Shown here in pieces: positions 1 through 8,350 of a stretch of 64,000 nt of DNA. Under the pieces are notes generated by a model. It saw only the letters and a list, made by a program, of their open reading frames with translations, was not told the DNA's origin and ran no database searches. How positions within the stretch are numbered: the first letter of the stretch is position 1; every line of letters starts with the position of its first letter. Position numbers and translations under genes: made by a program. Source of the DNA: Gammaproteobacteria bacterium. Lineage in GTDB: Bacteria > Pseudomonadota > Gammaproteobacteria > Pseudomonadales > Azotimanducaceae. Where the stretch lies: positions 1 through 64,000 of the forward strand of contig JAPOYV010000087.1 of the NCBI GenBank assembly GCA_026706385.1, written 5' to 3'.

Positions 1-71
1 CCCTCGCGCTCCCCGGCTGAAGGCTCTTTCTTGCGAGGGGCAGGCCCCTCGCGCTCCCCGGCTGAAGGCTC
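1..71. repeat. Palindromic GC-rich element, one full and one partial copy
   Basis: A 26-base unit at 1-26 (CCCTCGCGCTCCCCGGCTGA followed by AGGCTC) is repeated exactly at 46-71. The second copy is preceded by GCGAGGGG (33-40), which is the reverse complement of CCCCTCGC (45-52), giving a perfect 8-bp stem with a CAGG loop. The full element is therefore stem, loop, stem and a tail of about 19 bases (33-71). The first copy is cut by the window edge. It lies just beyond the stop codon of the DUF2066 gene, where it could act as an mRNA-end hairpin. A further copy with one mismatch sits inside a coding gene at 42941-42978, so this is a dispersed family rather than a chance repeat. Confidence 0.8.
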
Positions 72-76
72 CGTAG

Positions 77-1183
77 TCACCTGTCACCCGCCCATGCGAA
101 TTCGAGTGACCCGGCAGGTTGTCGCGGGTCCGTAATGGGCACCGCAGCGAGCGGACTGCCCATCGACAGCAGTTCCTCGAGTTGCGCGACGCTCGATCGG
201 GAATGCAGATGCAACGTCAGCACGTCGCGGGCCACGGCCTTGACCTCCATGCGCTCGATGTATTCGCGTGATCGCAGGTAGTCAAGCACCGACGCATAGG
301 CCGCGATGGTCGACGCCCCGCGTATGGTGACCGTGATGGCGTCCAATCGGCCACCGACCGCAAAGCGGTCGGCAAGAGCATCCGCGACGGCATCGACGCC
401 CGCGGCGACCGCCTGCGGTGCAGCCGCCGCGCGGTCTTGGGCTCGGTCGGCGACACCAGCCGACCGCGCTTCCCAGTCCGAGACCCAAGACCCGTCGGCG
501 CGCTGGGCCACGCGACCAACCACGATCAGATCCGGATTGTATCGCGCCGAAGCGCTCTCGATGGCTTCCCAGAACCGTCCCCAGACGGCCGTCGGCGTTA
601 CGGCATGGTCGGCGAGGTCCATGACCGGCAACGACACCGCCAGTCCGCGTTGCCGTGCACGATTTCGCACCGCGCCGAACAGTTCGTCGGCGCTGCTCGC
701 GGAGACGATCCGTCGCGCGCCGTCCTGCTCCACTGCAACCCAGACCAGCACGGTCGGCCGGTCCGCGCCCCAAACCGGCAGGGCGGCACGGCGTAAAAGC
801 GCCAACACCGTCGCCGGCTCGTAGTGCAAGGCCACGACCATCTGCTCCGGCGTATCGCCGTCCATATCCCCGTGCGCCGGCGAGCGCCGCGGCTGCGCGC
901 GCATGGAGAACTCGAACCGGCCATAGTATTTCTCCGGCTCGCGAAGGGCCGCTTGGATCTCCGGATTGGCGGGCAACTCCGCCATGCCGGTGATCCGGAC
1001 GAGCAATTCACGAAGTCCGGTCCGCGCGGCGCGCTGCCGTTCCGCTTGCGACGCCACCGGTACCTCGACGTCGTAGAGCCACGGCACCACGGCCGCATCC
1101 ACGCCCAGGGCCGATGTGGCAAGCAGCCAGGCTAGCGGGGCTACGCCCCATCGAGAATGCGGACGTGGACGTCCGCGCACCAT
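77..1183 (-). CDS. DUF2066 domain-containing exported protein
   Basis: The protein has 368 residues. The N-terminus (residues 1-30) looks like a Sec signal peptide: a basic RGRPRPHSR stretch, then a hydrophobic run ending LGVDA-A. The mature part starts VPWLYDVEVPV and contains RELLVRITGM, typical of DUF2066 proteins, whose function is unknown. The family commonly lies next to purM in gammaproteobacteria, and here purM is divergent, 144 bases away. I place the start at the ATG at 1183. The same frame is open on the minus strand back to 2338, but that extension is antisense to purM and low in credibility. The family assignment is from recognition of sequence and context; no catalytic motif is evident. 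Confidence 0.75.
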   Translation of the reverse strand: MVRGRPRPHSRWGVAPLAWLLATSALGVDAAVVPWLYDVEVPVASQAERQRAARTGLRELLVRITGMAELPANPEIQAALREPEKYYGRFEFSMRAQPRRSPAHGDMDGDTPEQMVVALHYEPATVLALLRRAALPVWGADRPTVLVWVAVEQDGARRIVSASSADELFGAVRNRARQRGLAVSLPVMDLADHAVTPTAVWGRFWEAIESASARYNPDLIVVGRVAQRADGSWVSDWEARSAGVADRAQDRAAAAPQAVAAGVDAVADALADRFAVGGRLDAITVTIRGASTIAAYASVLDYLRSREYIERMEVKAVARDVLTLHLHSRSSVAQLEELLSMGSPLAAVPITDPRQPAGSLEFAWAGDR

Positions 1184-1327
1184 GCTCACGAACGCTAGGA
1201 GGGTGCGGGCGAAAGACTTCACCGGAATACTAAGGTCCGCAGCTACCGAGCCTATTCTAAGGGAACTGTAAACGCGGACCGCCGTCACGCAAACTAGCGT
1301 GGCCCAACAAGCCGAGCGGGAGTGTCC

Positions 1328-2359
1328 ATGGGTCGCCTGACCTACCGCGATGCGGGCGTCGACATCGACGCCGGCAACGAACTCGTCAGACGCATCAAGC
1401 CGCACGTCGCGCGCACGCATCGACCCGAGCTCTTGACGGGTCTCGGCGGGTTCGCGGCGGCAAGCGCGCTGCCGGCCGGATACCGGGACCCGGTGCTGAT
1501 CACGGGTACGGATGGCGTCGGCACCAAGCTGCGCCTCGCCATCCACTACGATCGCCACGACGATGTCGGCCAGGACCTCGTCGCCATGTGCGCCAACGAC
1601 GTGCTGGTAGTCGGCGCGCAACCGTTCCTGTTCCTCGACTACTACGCAACCGGCGCGCTGGACGTCGACGTGGCGGAACGCGTGATCGCCGGGATCGCGC
1701 GCGGCTGCGAGATCGCGGGCTGCGCGCTCGTCGGCGGCGAAACGGCGGAAATGCCGGGCTTCTACCAGGCGGGCGACTACGACCTGGCGGGCTTCTGCGT
1801 CGGTCTCGTCGAGCGGGACAAGCTGGTCACCGGCGAGTCCATCGCCGTCGGCGACGTCCTGATCGGGCTGCCCTCGAGCGGGCCCCACGCGAATGGCTAC
1901 TCGTTGATCCGACGCATTCTCGCCGACCAAGGCACGGCCACGACGGCTTATATCGAGCAGTTGCTGGCCCCGACGCGCATTTATGTGAGCGCTGTAGCGC
2001 CGGTGCTCGAGCACTGCAAAGGCATGTGCCACATCACCGGCGGCGGTTTCGTCGACAACCTGCCGCGCATGTTCGCACCGGGGTTCGCCGCAGATGTCGA
2101 CCTCGACGCCTGGTCGCGACCGGCGGTGTTCGACTTCCTGCAGCAAGCCGGCAACGTCGACGACATCGAGATGCTGCGCACGTTCAACGTTGGCATCGGG
2201 TATGTGCTTTGCGTCGCCGAGAGCGACGCGGACGTAGTTCGCGGCGTGCTGGAAGACGCGGGGGAAGCGGCCCTGTTGATCGGGCGGATGGTGGACGAGG
2301 CCGCGCGGCCGGTGAGCGGGCACCTGCGCGTCGGCCACGACGGCGCGTCGATCGGCTAG
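1328..2359 (+). CDS. purM: Phosphoribosylformylglycinamidine cyclo-ligase
   Basis: PurM (AIR synthetase) closes the imidazole ring of purines: FGAM + ATP gives AIR + ADP + Pi, in the cytosol. The 343-residue length matches the family. Diagnostic motifs are LTYRDAGVDIDAG near the N-terminus, GTDGVGTKLRLA around residues 60-71, MCANDVLVVGAQP, GGETAEMPGFYQAGDYDLAGF and the C-terminal ITGGGFVDNLPR region. A GTG at 1322 is in frame, but the ATG at 1328 is preferred because the GCGGGAG at about 1315-1321 is then properly spaced. purM and the DUF2066 gene diverge, a gammaproteobacterial arrangement. purN, its usual partner, is not next to it. Confidence 0.96.
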   Translation: MGRLTYRDAGVDIDAGNELVRRIKPHVARTHRPELLTGLGGFAAASALPAGYRDPVLITGTDGVGTKLRLAIHYDRHDDVGQDLVAMCANDVLVVGAQPFLFLDYYATGALDVDVAERVIAGIARGCEIAGCALVGGETAEMPGFYQAGDYDLAGFCVGLVERDKLVTGESIAVGDVLIGLPSSGPHANGYSLIRRILADQGTATTAYIEQLLAPTRIYVSAVAPVLEHCKGMCHITGGGFVDNLPRMFAPGFAADVDLDAWSRPAVFDFLQQAGNVDDIEMLRTFNVGIGYVLCVAESDADVVRGVLEDAGEAALLIGRMVDEAARPVSGHLRVGHDGASIG

Positions 2360-2440
2360 CGGCGTCCGCCGTGGACTCGTCGCCCGATCCGAGCAGCGTT
2401 ATGCTTGGACAACGACAAGGCGACAAAGGACGAGGGGAGC

Positions 2441-3262
2441 ATGTCCGCAGCGCTCAAACAGATTGAAGCGACGTCACTCGACGCCGAGCTGATGACGGGC
2501 CGTACGGGCGTGCGCATCACCGGCGTGGCCATACCGGAAATGACCGACGAGCAGGTGGAGGAAGTGCGCTGGCTGGTCGGTGAGTACTGCGTCGGCGTCT
2601 TCCCAGGGCAACACCTCGAGCCGACGCAGCAGCGCGACTTCATCGCCCGCTTAGGCAAGGTGACGGTCACACCCGGCGTGAACATGCGCACGGAATACGA
2701 CATGGTCCACAAGGTCGCCGACCGCGGCGACCCGGACAGGCCCGTGTCAGGCGGCTTCCACACCGATACGTGCTTCGTGGAGAAACCGCCTTCATTCTCG
2801 TCGCTCAACGCGATCGAGGTGCCGCGTCACGGCGGCGATACGATGTTCTGCAATCAGTACATGGCTTACGAGTCGCTATCCGACGTGATGAAGGAATGGC
2901 TCACGGGCCTGCGCCTGAAGCACGTGGTCAGCGGCACGGACCGGCCGGAGGAGTGCCCGGACCCGGTCTGGCACCCCGCCGTTCGGACGCACCCGGTGAC
3001 GGGCCGCAAGTCCCTCTACGTCACCTTTGCCGACCGCTGCATCGAAGCCGAGGGAATGACCCCGGCGGAAGGACGGAACCTGATCGACTTCCTGTACAGG
3101 CACTCGCTCAAGGACCACGCGATGTACCGTCACCGCTGGCAGGTCGGCGACTTCGCCATGTGGGACAACCGCTGCGCCCTGCACGCCGCCGTCTACGACC
3201 ATGGCGAGCAGCCCCGCGTGCTCTATCGCGTCATGTGCGAGGGCGAGAAGCCATTTGAATGA
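2441..3262 (+). CDS. TauD/TfdA-family 2-oxoglutarate dioxygenase
   Basis: A 273-residue Fe(II)/2-oxoglutarate-dependent dioxygenase. The iron facial triad is visible as H107-x-D109 (GGFHTDTCF) and H248 (CALHAAVYDH), with the 2OG-binding arginine in RVLYRVM near the C-terminus. The family hydroxylates taurine, 2,4-D, carnitine precursors and related small acids; the substrate here cannot be told from sequence. A strong ribosome binding site (GAGGGGAG, 2432-2439) fixes the ATG at 2441 rather than the upstream in-frame TTG at 2405. It stands alone on the plus strand and converges on dcd, so it is probably a monocistronic catabolic gene. Confidence 0.88.
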   Translation: MSAALKQIEATSLDAELMTGRTGVRITGVAIPEMTDEQVEEVRWLVGEYCVGVFPGQHLEPTQQRDFIARLGKVTVTPGVNMRTEYDMVHKVADRGDPDRPVSGGFHTDTCFVEKPPSFSSLNAIEVPRHGGDTMFCNQYMAYESLSDVMKEWLTGLRLKHVVSGTDRPEECPDPVWHPAVRTHPVTGRKSLYVTFADRCIEAEGMTPAEGRNLIDFLYRHSLKDHAMYRHRWQVGDFAMWDNRCALHAAVYDHGEQPRVLYRVMCEGEKPFE

Positions 3263-3269
3263 GCGCGGT

Positions 3270-3833
3270 CTAGGTGCGCGGTAGTTGCACCCCGCGTTGC
3301 CCCTGGTACTTGCCGCCGCGGTCGCGATAGGAGGTCTCGCAGACCTCGTCGCTTTGCAGGAAGAGGAGCTGCGCGACGCCCTCGTTGGCGTAGATCTTAG
3401 CCGGCAGGTTGGTCGTGTTGGAAAACTCCAGGGTGACGTGACCCTCCCACTCGGGCTCTAGCGGGGTGACGTTGACGATGATGCCGCAGCGCGCGTAGGT
3501 CGACTTGCCGACGCAGAGCGTGAGCACGTCCCGGGGGATGCGGAAGTACTCGACGGTGCGCGCAAGCGCAAAGGCATTCGGCGGAATGATGCAGGAGTCG
3601 CCGCGCACGTCCACGAAACTGCGCGCATCGAAATTCTTGGGGTCGACGGTGGCGGAGTTGATGTTCGTGAACACCTTGAAATCCGGAGCGCAACGGACGT
3701 CGTAGCCGTAGCTCGACGTGCCGAACGAGATCACACGCTGACCCGCGACATGTCGGACCTGGTCGGCCTCGAACGGCTCGATCATGCCCGCCGCCGCCAT
3801 GTCCCGGATCCAGCGGTCGGACTTGATGGTCAT
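3270..3833 (-). CDS. dcd: dCTP deaminase
   Basis: Deaminates dCTP to dUTP and supplies the dUMP precursor for thymidylate synthesis. At 187 residues it is the expected length. Family motifs include [13 protein letters not shown] at the N-terminus, [13 protein letters not shown], the active-site stretch [20 protein letters not shown], then [12 protein letters not shown] and QLLFLQSDE, with a [11 protein letters not shown]-terminus. The ATG at 3833 overlaps the stop of apbC (ATGA), so the two are translationally coupled; apbC-dcd adjacency is common in gammaproteobacteria. The frame is open further upstream but is antisense-like there, and the ATG start gives a normal N-terminus. Confidence 0.95.
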   Translation of the reverse strand: MTIKSDRWIRDMAAAGMIEPFEADQVRHVAGQRVISFGTSSYGYDVRCAPDFKVFTNINSATVDPKNFDARSFVDVRGDSCIIPPNAFALARTVEYFRIPRDVLTLCVGKSTYARCGIIVNVTPLEPEWEGHVTLEFSNTTNLPAKIYANEGVAQLLFLQSDEVCETSYRDRGGKYQGQRGVQLPRT

Positions 3834-4867
3834 TGGTCGTCCATCACGATGGTGGGTGCCGGGGCGATGTTCGCCGCGTTGCGCCAGAGTTCGGCCGCGG
3901 CACGGCGCGCGCAGTCCACGTAGAGCGCCGCAACGCGCCCCGCCGGATCCGCCACCACGGTCGGCGTGCCGCCATCGGTGGACTCCCGGATTCGCGGATC
4001 CAGCGGAAACTCGCCCAGCACCGGTACGCCGTACTCGCCGGCCACCCGGGCACCACCACCGTGGCCAAAGAGATCGTGCCGCTGGCCGCAGCCGCCGCAC
4101 TCGAACCAGCTCATGTTCTCGACGATGCCGAGGATGGGGATGTCCACCTTGCGGAACATCTCGATGCCCTTGCGCGCGTCCAAGAGAGCGATGTCCTGGG
4201 GCGTAGTGACGATGACGGCCCCGCTCACCTTGGCTTGCTGGGACAACGTGAGCTGGATATCCCCCGTACCGGGCGGCATGTCCACGACCAGGTAGTCCAA
4301 CCCGCCCCAAGCGGTCTGCCCGATCAACTGCTGCAAGGCCCCGGAGGCCATCGGGCCGCGCCAGACCATGGGCGTGCGCTCATCGGTCAGCATGCTCATG
4401 GAGATCGCCTCGATGCCATGCACGCGCAAAGGCACGAACTGGCGTTCATCGCGGATCTCCGGACGCTTGCCGTCGGGTACGCCGAGCATCATGCCCTGGC
4501 TCGGCCCGTAGATGTCGGCATCGAGGATCCCGGTCTTGGCACCGGCACGGTCCATGGCCAAGGCCAGGTTGACAGCGGTGGTGGATTTGCCGACACCGCC
4601 TTTGCCCGAAGCGACCGCGATGATGTGGCTGACCCCGGGGGTTCCACTGCCTTGCGGGGGCGTAAAGGTCAGGTCGAGGACGACAGCATCGTTCAACTGC
4701 TCCTCGAGTGCCCGGGTGTACGGTTCGACGAGCCCTTCGACCGGATAGCCGACGATCGCATCCACGTGCCAGCGACCGTCCAGCCGCGCTGCCCGGCGGA
4801 CGGCGCCGAGTTCTCCCCAAGGCACGTTGAGCACCGGGTCGAGGAAGGCATCCAAGGGGTTCGGCAT
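3830..4867 (-). CDS. apbC: Mrp/ApbC-family iron-sulfur cluster carrier ATPase
   Basis: A P-loop NTPase that carries and transfers Fe-S clusters to apoproteins. The 345-residue protein has an N-terminal MIP18-like domain (about 1-75), a deviant Walker A motif GKGGVGKS at 88-95, a switch region DADIYGPSQ at 116-124, and a C-x2-C pair (C257, C260 in ECGGCGQ) that would bind the cluster at a dimer interface. The VDMPPGTGD signature is intact. It is the first gene of the two-gene apbC-dcd unit. The start at 4867 gives a typical N-terminus beginning [11 protein letters not shown]. Confidence 0.93.
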   Translation of the reverse strand: MPNPLDAFLDPVLNVPWGELGAVRRAARLDGRWHVDAIVGYPVEGLVEPYTRALEEQLNDAVVLDLTFTPPQGSGTPGVSHIIAVASGKGGVGKSTTAVNLALAMDRAGAKTGILDADIYGPSQGMMLGVPDGKRPEIRDERQFVPLRVHGIEAISMSMLTDERTPMVWRGPMASGALQQLIGQTAWGGLDYLVVDMPPGTGDIQLTLSQQAKVSGAVIVTTPQDIALLDARKGIEMFRKVDIPILGIVENMSWFECGGCGQRHDLFGHGGGARVAGEYGVPVLGEFPLDPRIRESTDGGTPTVVADPAGRVAALYVDCARRAAAELWRNAANIAPAPTIVMDDQ

Positions 4868-4917
4868 CGGTCGTTCGCCTTAGGCGGGGCAGACGACGGA
4901 TTATAGACGTAGCACCT

Positions 4918-5727
4918 TTACTGACCGCGCCAACGGTCGTGCGACCACAGCCAATCGGCGGGCGCGCGGTCGATGTCGGCCTGCACGCATGCGGCGTAGC
5001 GCTCGGTCACCGACCCATCCGGGCCAAACGGCGCCTCGGCGATCTGCTCGATGCGACAGTGGTAGCGGGCCGGCGCGAGACGCTCGCACGACAGGTAGAA
5101 GACCGGCCAGTTGAACGCCCGCGCGATGCGCTCCGGGCCACCGAAAAAGGCCGTCTCCCGTCCACACAGACGCACCATGCGCCGGTCGCGCCCCGGTCGT
5201 TGATCGGCCACCAGCGTCCAGATCCGACTCTGTTGCCGCTCGGCGAACAACCGACGCCGAAGATCTTTCACCGGGACGGGCGTGACGCCGAAACGCTCGG
5301 CGATCCCCACCAGGAGATCGCGCATCAGTGACAAATGCGGCGTCTTGTAGACCACGGAAACCGGCAGCGAGACCTCGCCCGCCAAGGCGATGAGCGACCA
5401 GACGAGATTGCCGTGGTGCGCCATCAGCAAAAGGGCGGGCCCGTCGTCCAGCCCCGCGGCGCCCTCGAAGGTCACGCGGCCGCGCAACTCCTCCGGTGTC
5501 ATCGATTTCCCCCGGAGGACCTCCATGCAGACTTCTGAAAACGCCGTGTAGAAACCATCTACCAACGGCGCAGGATCAATGTCCGGGAACGCATAGGCCA
5601 GGTTCTTGGCGACGATACGCCGCCGGTACGCCACGCGCATCAGTGGGCGCAGGTCGTGACCGAACTGGTGCAGGCGATCCACCGGCATGCGGCTCGCCGT
5701 CCCGATCAGGTAGGGGAGCGCGCTCAA
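4918..5727 (-). CDS. LpxL/HtrB-family acyltransferase homologue with altered catalytic motif
   Basis: 269 residues of the lipid A late acyltransferase (LPLAT) family, which acylates Kdo2-lipid A at the inner membrane. Family landmarks are RRIVAKNLAYAFPD (about 37-49), LLLMAHHGNLVW (100-110), VVYKTPHLSL and WTLVADQRPGRD. The catalytic H-x4-D/E motif is not intact: H104 is followed five residues later by V109 and H105 by W110, so the acidic partner is missing. It is also shorter at the N-terminus than most members and lacks the usual membrane helix. The start is a TTG at 5727, chosen because the next gene diverges from about 5799; a start further upstream is possible. It may be an inactive or divergent acyltransferase. 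Confidence 0.72.
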   Translation of the reverse strand: MSALPYLIGTASRMPVDRLHQFGHDLRPLMRVAYRRRIVAKNLAYAFPDIDPAPLVDGFYTAFSEVCMEVLRGKSMTPEELRGRVTFEGAAGLDDGPALLLMAHHGNLVWSLIALAGEVSLPVSVVYKTPHLSLMRDLLVGIAERFGVTPVPVKDLRRRLFAERQQSRIWTLVADQRPGRDRRMVRLCGRETAFFGGPERIARAFNWPVFYLSCERLAPARYHCRIEQIAEAPFGPDGSVTERYAACVQADIDRAPADWLWSHDRWRGQ

Positions 5728-5798
5728 GGCGTCACCACGAAGGCAAGCGGCCCGCTTGGAGCCGTTACCATACGCGGACCGAACCGCAAGGACCGAGC

Positions 5799-6794
5799 AT
5801 GGCAGACATCCGATTTGGAACCCTCGGGGCCGCGAATATCACGCCCAACGCGCTGACGCAACCGGCAAGCCGGAACGCCGACGTGGCCGTGGTCGCCATC
5901 GCCGCCCGCGACCGTGCCCGCGCCGAAGCGATGGCGGAGAAGGAAGGCGTCCTGCACGTGGTGGACGACTACCAGGCGGTCATCGACCACCCGGACGTCA
6001 ACGTCGTGTACAACCCGCTGCCGATCAGCCATCACCACGAGTGGACATTGAAGGCGCTGGCTGCCGGCAAGCCCGTCCTCTGCGAGAAGTCGTTCGCGAT
6101 GAACGAACGCGAGGCCATCGAGATGGCGGAGGCCGCCGACAAGGCCGGACTGCTGCTCATCGAGGCGTTCCACTACCGCTACCACCCCGTCTTCCTGCGC
6201 GCACTCGAGATCTACCACGCCGGGTCCATCGGCGAACTCGTTCGGCTCACCGGTCGGTTCCACGTCGGGCTTGGGGACCGCGACATGCCCAGCGACAGCA
6301 TCCGCATGATCTACGAGACCGGCGGCGGCGCCACCATGGACATGGGCTGCTACCCCCTGTCGTGGATGCGCCACTTCACCGGCGAAGAACCCGAGGTGGT
6401 TTCCGCCGAGGCGGTTGAAGGCCCTCCCAACGTCGATCTGCGGCTGGTCACGGAACTGCGCTTTTCAAGCGGTGCCACCGGCTCGGCCTCCGGTTCGATG
6501 ATGCGGGGCGACCGGTTTCAAACCGACCTCGTCGCCGAGGGTACGAAGGGCACGCTCACGGTGAACAACCCGCTGGTGCCGCACATGGGCCACGAGATCA
6601 GGCTCGAGGTGGGCGGCGAGACCAGCACCGAGACGCTGACCAAAAGGACGACCTACGACTATCAGCTTGACGCTTTCGTCCGGGCGCTCAACACCAGCGA
6701 GAAGCTCGCGACGGACGCCGAGGATGCCGTCAAGCAGATGCGCCTGATCGACAACGCTTATCGGGCGGCCGGAATGAAGGTTCGGGGCACTTGA
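5799..6794 (+). CDS. Gfo/Idh/MocA-family oxidoreductase
   Basis: 331 residues. The N-terminal Rossmann domain opens ADIRFGTLGAANI and includes VVYNPLPISHHHEW and the EKSFAMNEREAIEM segment, where the lysine of the E-K dipeptide is the usual catalytic or cofactor-linked residue. The C-terminal alpha/beta domain follows with EAFHYRYHPVF and GGGATMDMGCYPLSWMRHFTG. The family oxidises or epimerises sugars, inositols and related polyols with NAD(P); the substrate is not predictable. The chosen ATG at 5799 gives the normal Rossmann start, and the longer open frame upstream is antisense to the acyltransferase. It stands alone, divergent from the acyltransferase. Confidence 0.9.
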   Translation: MADIRFGTLGAANITPNALTQPASRNADVAVVAIAARDRARAEAMAEKEGVLHVVDDYQAVIDHPDVNVVYNPLPISHHHEWTLKALAAGKPVLCEKSFAMNEREAIEMAEAADKAGLLLIEAFHYRYHPVFLRALEIYHAGSIGELVRLTGRFHVGLGDRDMPSDSIRMIYETGGGATMDMGCYPLSWMRHFTGEEPEVVSAEAVEGPPNVDLRLVTELRFSSGATGSASGSMMRGDRFQTDLVAEGTKGTLTVNNPLVPHMGHEIRLEVGGETSTETLTKRTTYDYQLDAFVRALNTSEKLATDAEDAVKQMRLIDNAYRAAGMKVRGT

Positions 6795-6836
6795 ACAAGA
6801 TCCCGCAGGCAGGTCGGGACTCGGCGTAGCACCACA

Positions 6837-7247
6837 CTAGAAGCGAGGCAGACCGTCCCAAATCCGCCCCGGCCAACCGGGCGTCCGCCGCAGCTCGTCG
6901 AACTCCTCGTCCTTGGACACCAGCGGGCACCCGACCTCGATCGCAGTCGCCGCAATCAGCCGGTCGAACGGATCACGATGCGCCCAATCGAGCAATCCGG
7001 CGCGCGCGGCAATCTCGCGGCTGAACGGCGCGGAGACAGCCTGCTCATCGGCGACCAAGGAGCCGATGTGCGGCGTGATTTCAGGCCATCGGCCCAAGCG
7101 CACTTTTTGCGTCACTTCATGGACGCTGATGGGGCTCACGTATACGAGGTCGCTCTGTTGGATTGTCGCTCGGGCCGATTCGCCAAACCGGCGGGAGTCC
7201 ATATGGCCCCAAACCCAGGCATGCGTGTCCAGCAGGACGGCACTCAA
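6837..7247 (-). CDS. PIN-domain ribonuclease toxin (VapC-like)
   Basis: 136 residues with a PIN fold: D7 in LLDTHAW, E44 in SVHEVTQ, the acidic pair around D92/D95 in [10 protein letters not shown], and D113 in SKDEEFDEL, which form the Mg2+-binding acidic cluster of a type II toxin RNase. The likely start is the TTG at 7247, which overlaps the stop of the preceding antitoxin remnant in a TTGA arrangement; a TTG at 7262 is an alternative. The partner antitoxin upstream has lost its N-terminus, so the toxin may no longer be co-expressed or properly controlled. The catalytic residues themselves look intact. Confidence 0.85.
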   Translation of the reverse strand: MSAVLLDTHAWVWGHMDSRRFGESARATIQQSDLVYVSPISVHEVTQKVRLGRWPEITPHIGSLVADEQAVSAPFSREIAARAGLLDWAHRDPFDRLIAATAIEVGCPLVSKDEEFDELRRTPGWPGRIWDGLPRF

Positions 7248-7435
7248 AGCCCCCGCTCCCAAAGCGCCAGTTCCTCCTCAGACATCTTGTCGTCGAAGTC
7301 TGGGACTGTAGAGACCAAGTGCTTGAGCGTATCGAACTGAAATCCGGCGCGGCGCACGGGTACGAGCCGCACGGTCGGTTTGCCCTTGCGCGCGATCACG
7401 ACCTCCTCCCCGGCTTCCGCCGCCGCGATCGTGAT
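7244..7435 (-). pseudogene. Phd/YefM-type antitoxin, N-terminally truncated
   Basis: Minus-strand translation gives 63 residues starting [18 protein letters not shown] and ending ALWERGL, with a stop overlapping the PIN toxin start. The segment [21 protein letters not shown] is the conserved middle of Phd/YefM antitoxins. The usual N-terminal part (roughly 15-20 residues that carry much of the DNA-binding region) is absent: a TAA stop at 7436-7438 lies in frame just upstream, and no ATG, GTG or TTG codon precedes the conserved block. An ATC or ATT start is formally possible but unlikely. The break falls about 75 bases before dapD and next to a small GCCCC-TAC-GGGGC hairpin (7443-7455). Confidence 0.72.
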
Positions 7436-7510
7436 TTACAACGCCCCTACGGGGCTATCCCCGCCCCATCACAGCCTCTAATATCCACGCCTTTCGCGAC
7501 GGCTGACCCC

Positions 7511-8347
7511 ATGACTGACCCAGAGACCACCATCGACGACGCGTGGGAACGCCGCGACGAACTCTCCTTCGAGACCCAAGGGCCGGTCCGCGACGCCGTA
7601 ACCCAAGCACTCGACGCCCTCGACAACGGGACCGCGCGGGTGGCCGAGAAGGTGGGCGGCGAATGGGTCGTCAACCAGTGGCTGAAGAAGGCCGTTCTCT
7701 TGAGTTTCGTACTCAACGACATGGAAACCGTCCCGGGCGGTCCGGGCGGCAGCCCTTGGTGGGACAAGGTGCCCTCGAAATTCGCCGGCTGGGATGCGGC
7801 GCGCTTTCGGGAAGCGGGTTTTCGCGCCGTGCCTTCGGCGGTGGTGCGCCACTCCGCCTACATCGCACCATCGGTCGTGCTCATGCCCAGTTTCGTCAAC
7901 ATCGGCGCCTACGTCGACAGCGGCACCATGGTCGACACCTGGGCGACCGTCGGCTCGTGCGCGCAGATCGGCAAGAATTGCCATATCTCCGGCGGCGCCG
8001 GCATCGGCGGCGTCCTCGAACCGTTGCAGGCGGAGCCGGTGATCGTCGAGGACGACTGTTTCATCGGCGCGCGCTCCGAGGTCGTCGAGGGGGTCATCGT
8101 CGAGGAGGGCGCCGTGCTCGCCATGGGCGTGTTCATCGGCCAGTCCACGAAGATCGTCGACCGGGCCACCGGCGCAATCACCACAGGTCGCGTGCCCGCG
8201 TACTCGGTCGTGGTCCCCGGCTCGCTACCCGGGGGGAATGCCAGCGACGGTGTGCCGCGGCCCAACCTCTACTGCGCCGTGATCATCAAGCGCGTCGACG
8301 CGAGCACGCGGTCGAAGACGTCCATCAACGAACTGCTACGGGATTGA
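7511..8347 (+). CDS. dapD: 2,3,4,5-tetrahydropyridine-2,6-dicarboxylate N-succinyltransferase
   Basis: Transfers succinyl from succinyl-CoA to tetrahydrodipicolinate in the succinylase branch of lysine and meso-diaminopimelate synthesis. The 278-residue length fits the family. It has the N-terminal helical domain ([15 protein letters not shown]) and the left-handed beta-helix made of hexapeptide repeats, for example [40 protein letters not shown] and [26 protein letters not shown], followed by the C-terminal [15 protein letters not shown]. The ATG at 7511 gives the standard N-terminus. The gene is 3 bases from the downstream epoxide hydrolase, so they are probably co-transcribed, although a functional link is not obvious. 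Confidence 0.95.
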   Translation: MTDPETTIDDAWERRDELSFETQGPVRDAVTQALDALDNGTARVAEKVGGEWVVNQWLKKAVLLSFVLNDMETVPGGPGGSPWWDKVPSKFAGWDAARFREAGFRAVPSAVVRHSAYIAPSVVLMPSFVNIGAYVDSGTMVDTWATVGSCAQIGKNCHISGGAGIGGVLEPLQAEPVIVEDDCFIGARSEVVEGVIVEEGAVLAMGVFIGQSTKIVDRATGAITTGRVPAYSVVVPGSLPGGNASDGVPRPNLYCAVIIKRVDASTRSKTSINELLRD

Positions 8348-8350
8348 CAC

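Noticed and set aside
1184-2338. Minus-strand open frame extending the DUF2066 gene to 753 residues
   Set aside because: The extra part is antisense to purM, a certain gene, and has no protein-like features; the signal peptide is at 1183.
3833-4906. 357-codon plus-strand open frame opposite apbC
   Set aside because: Shadow of a conserved Walker A protein in a normal operon.
7443-7455. GCCCC-TAC-GGGGC hairpin as a rho-independent terminator
   Set aside because: Five-bp stem without a following T-run in either direction; noted only as context for the antitoxin break.
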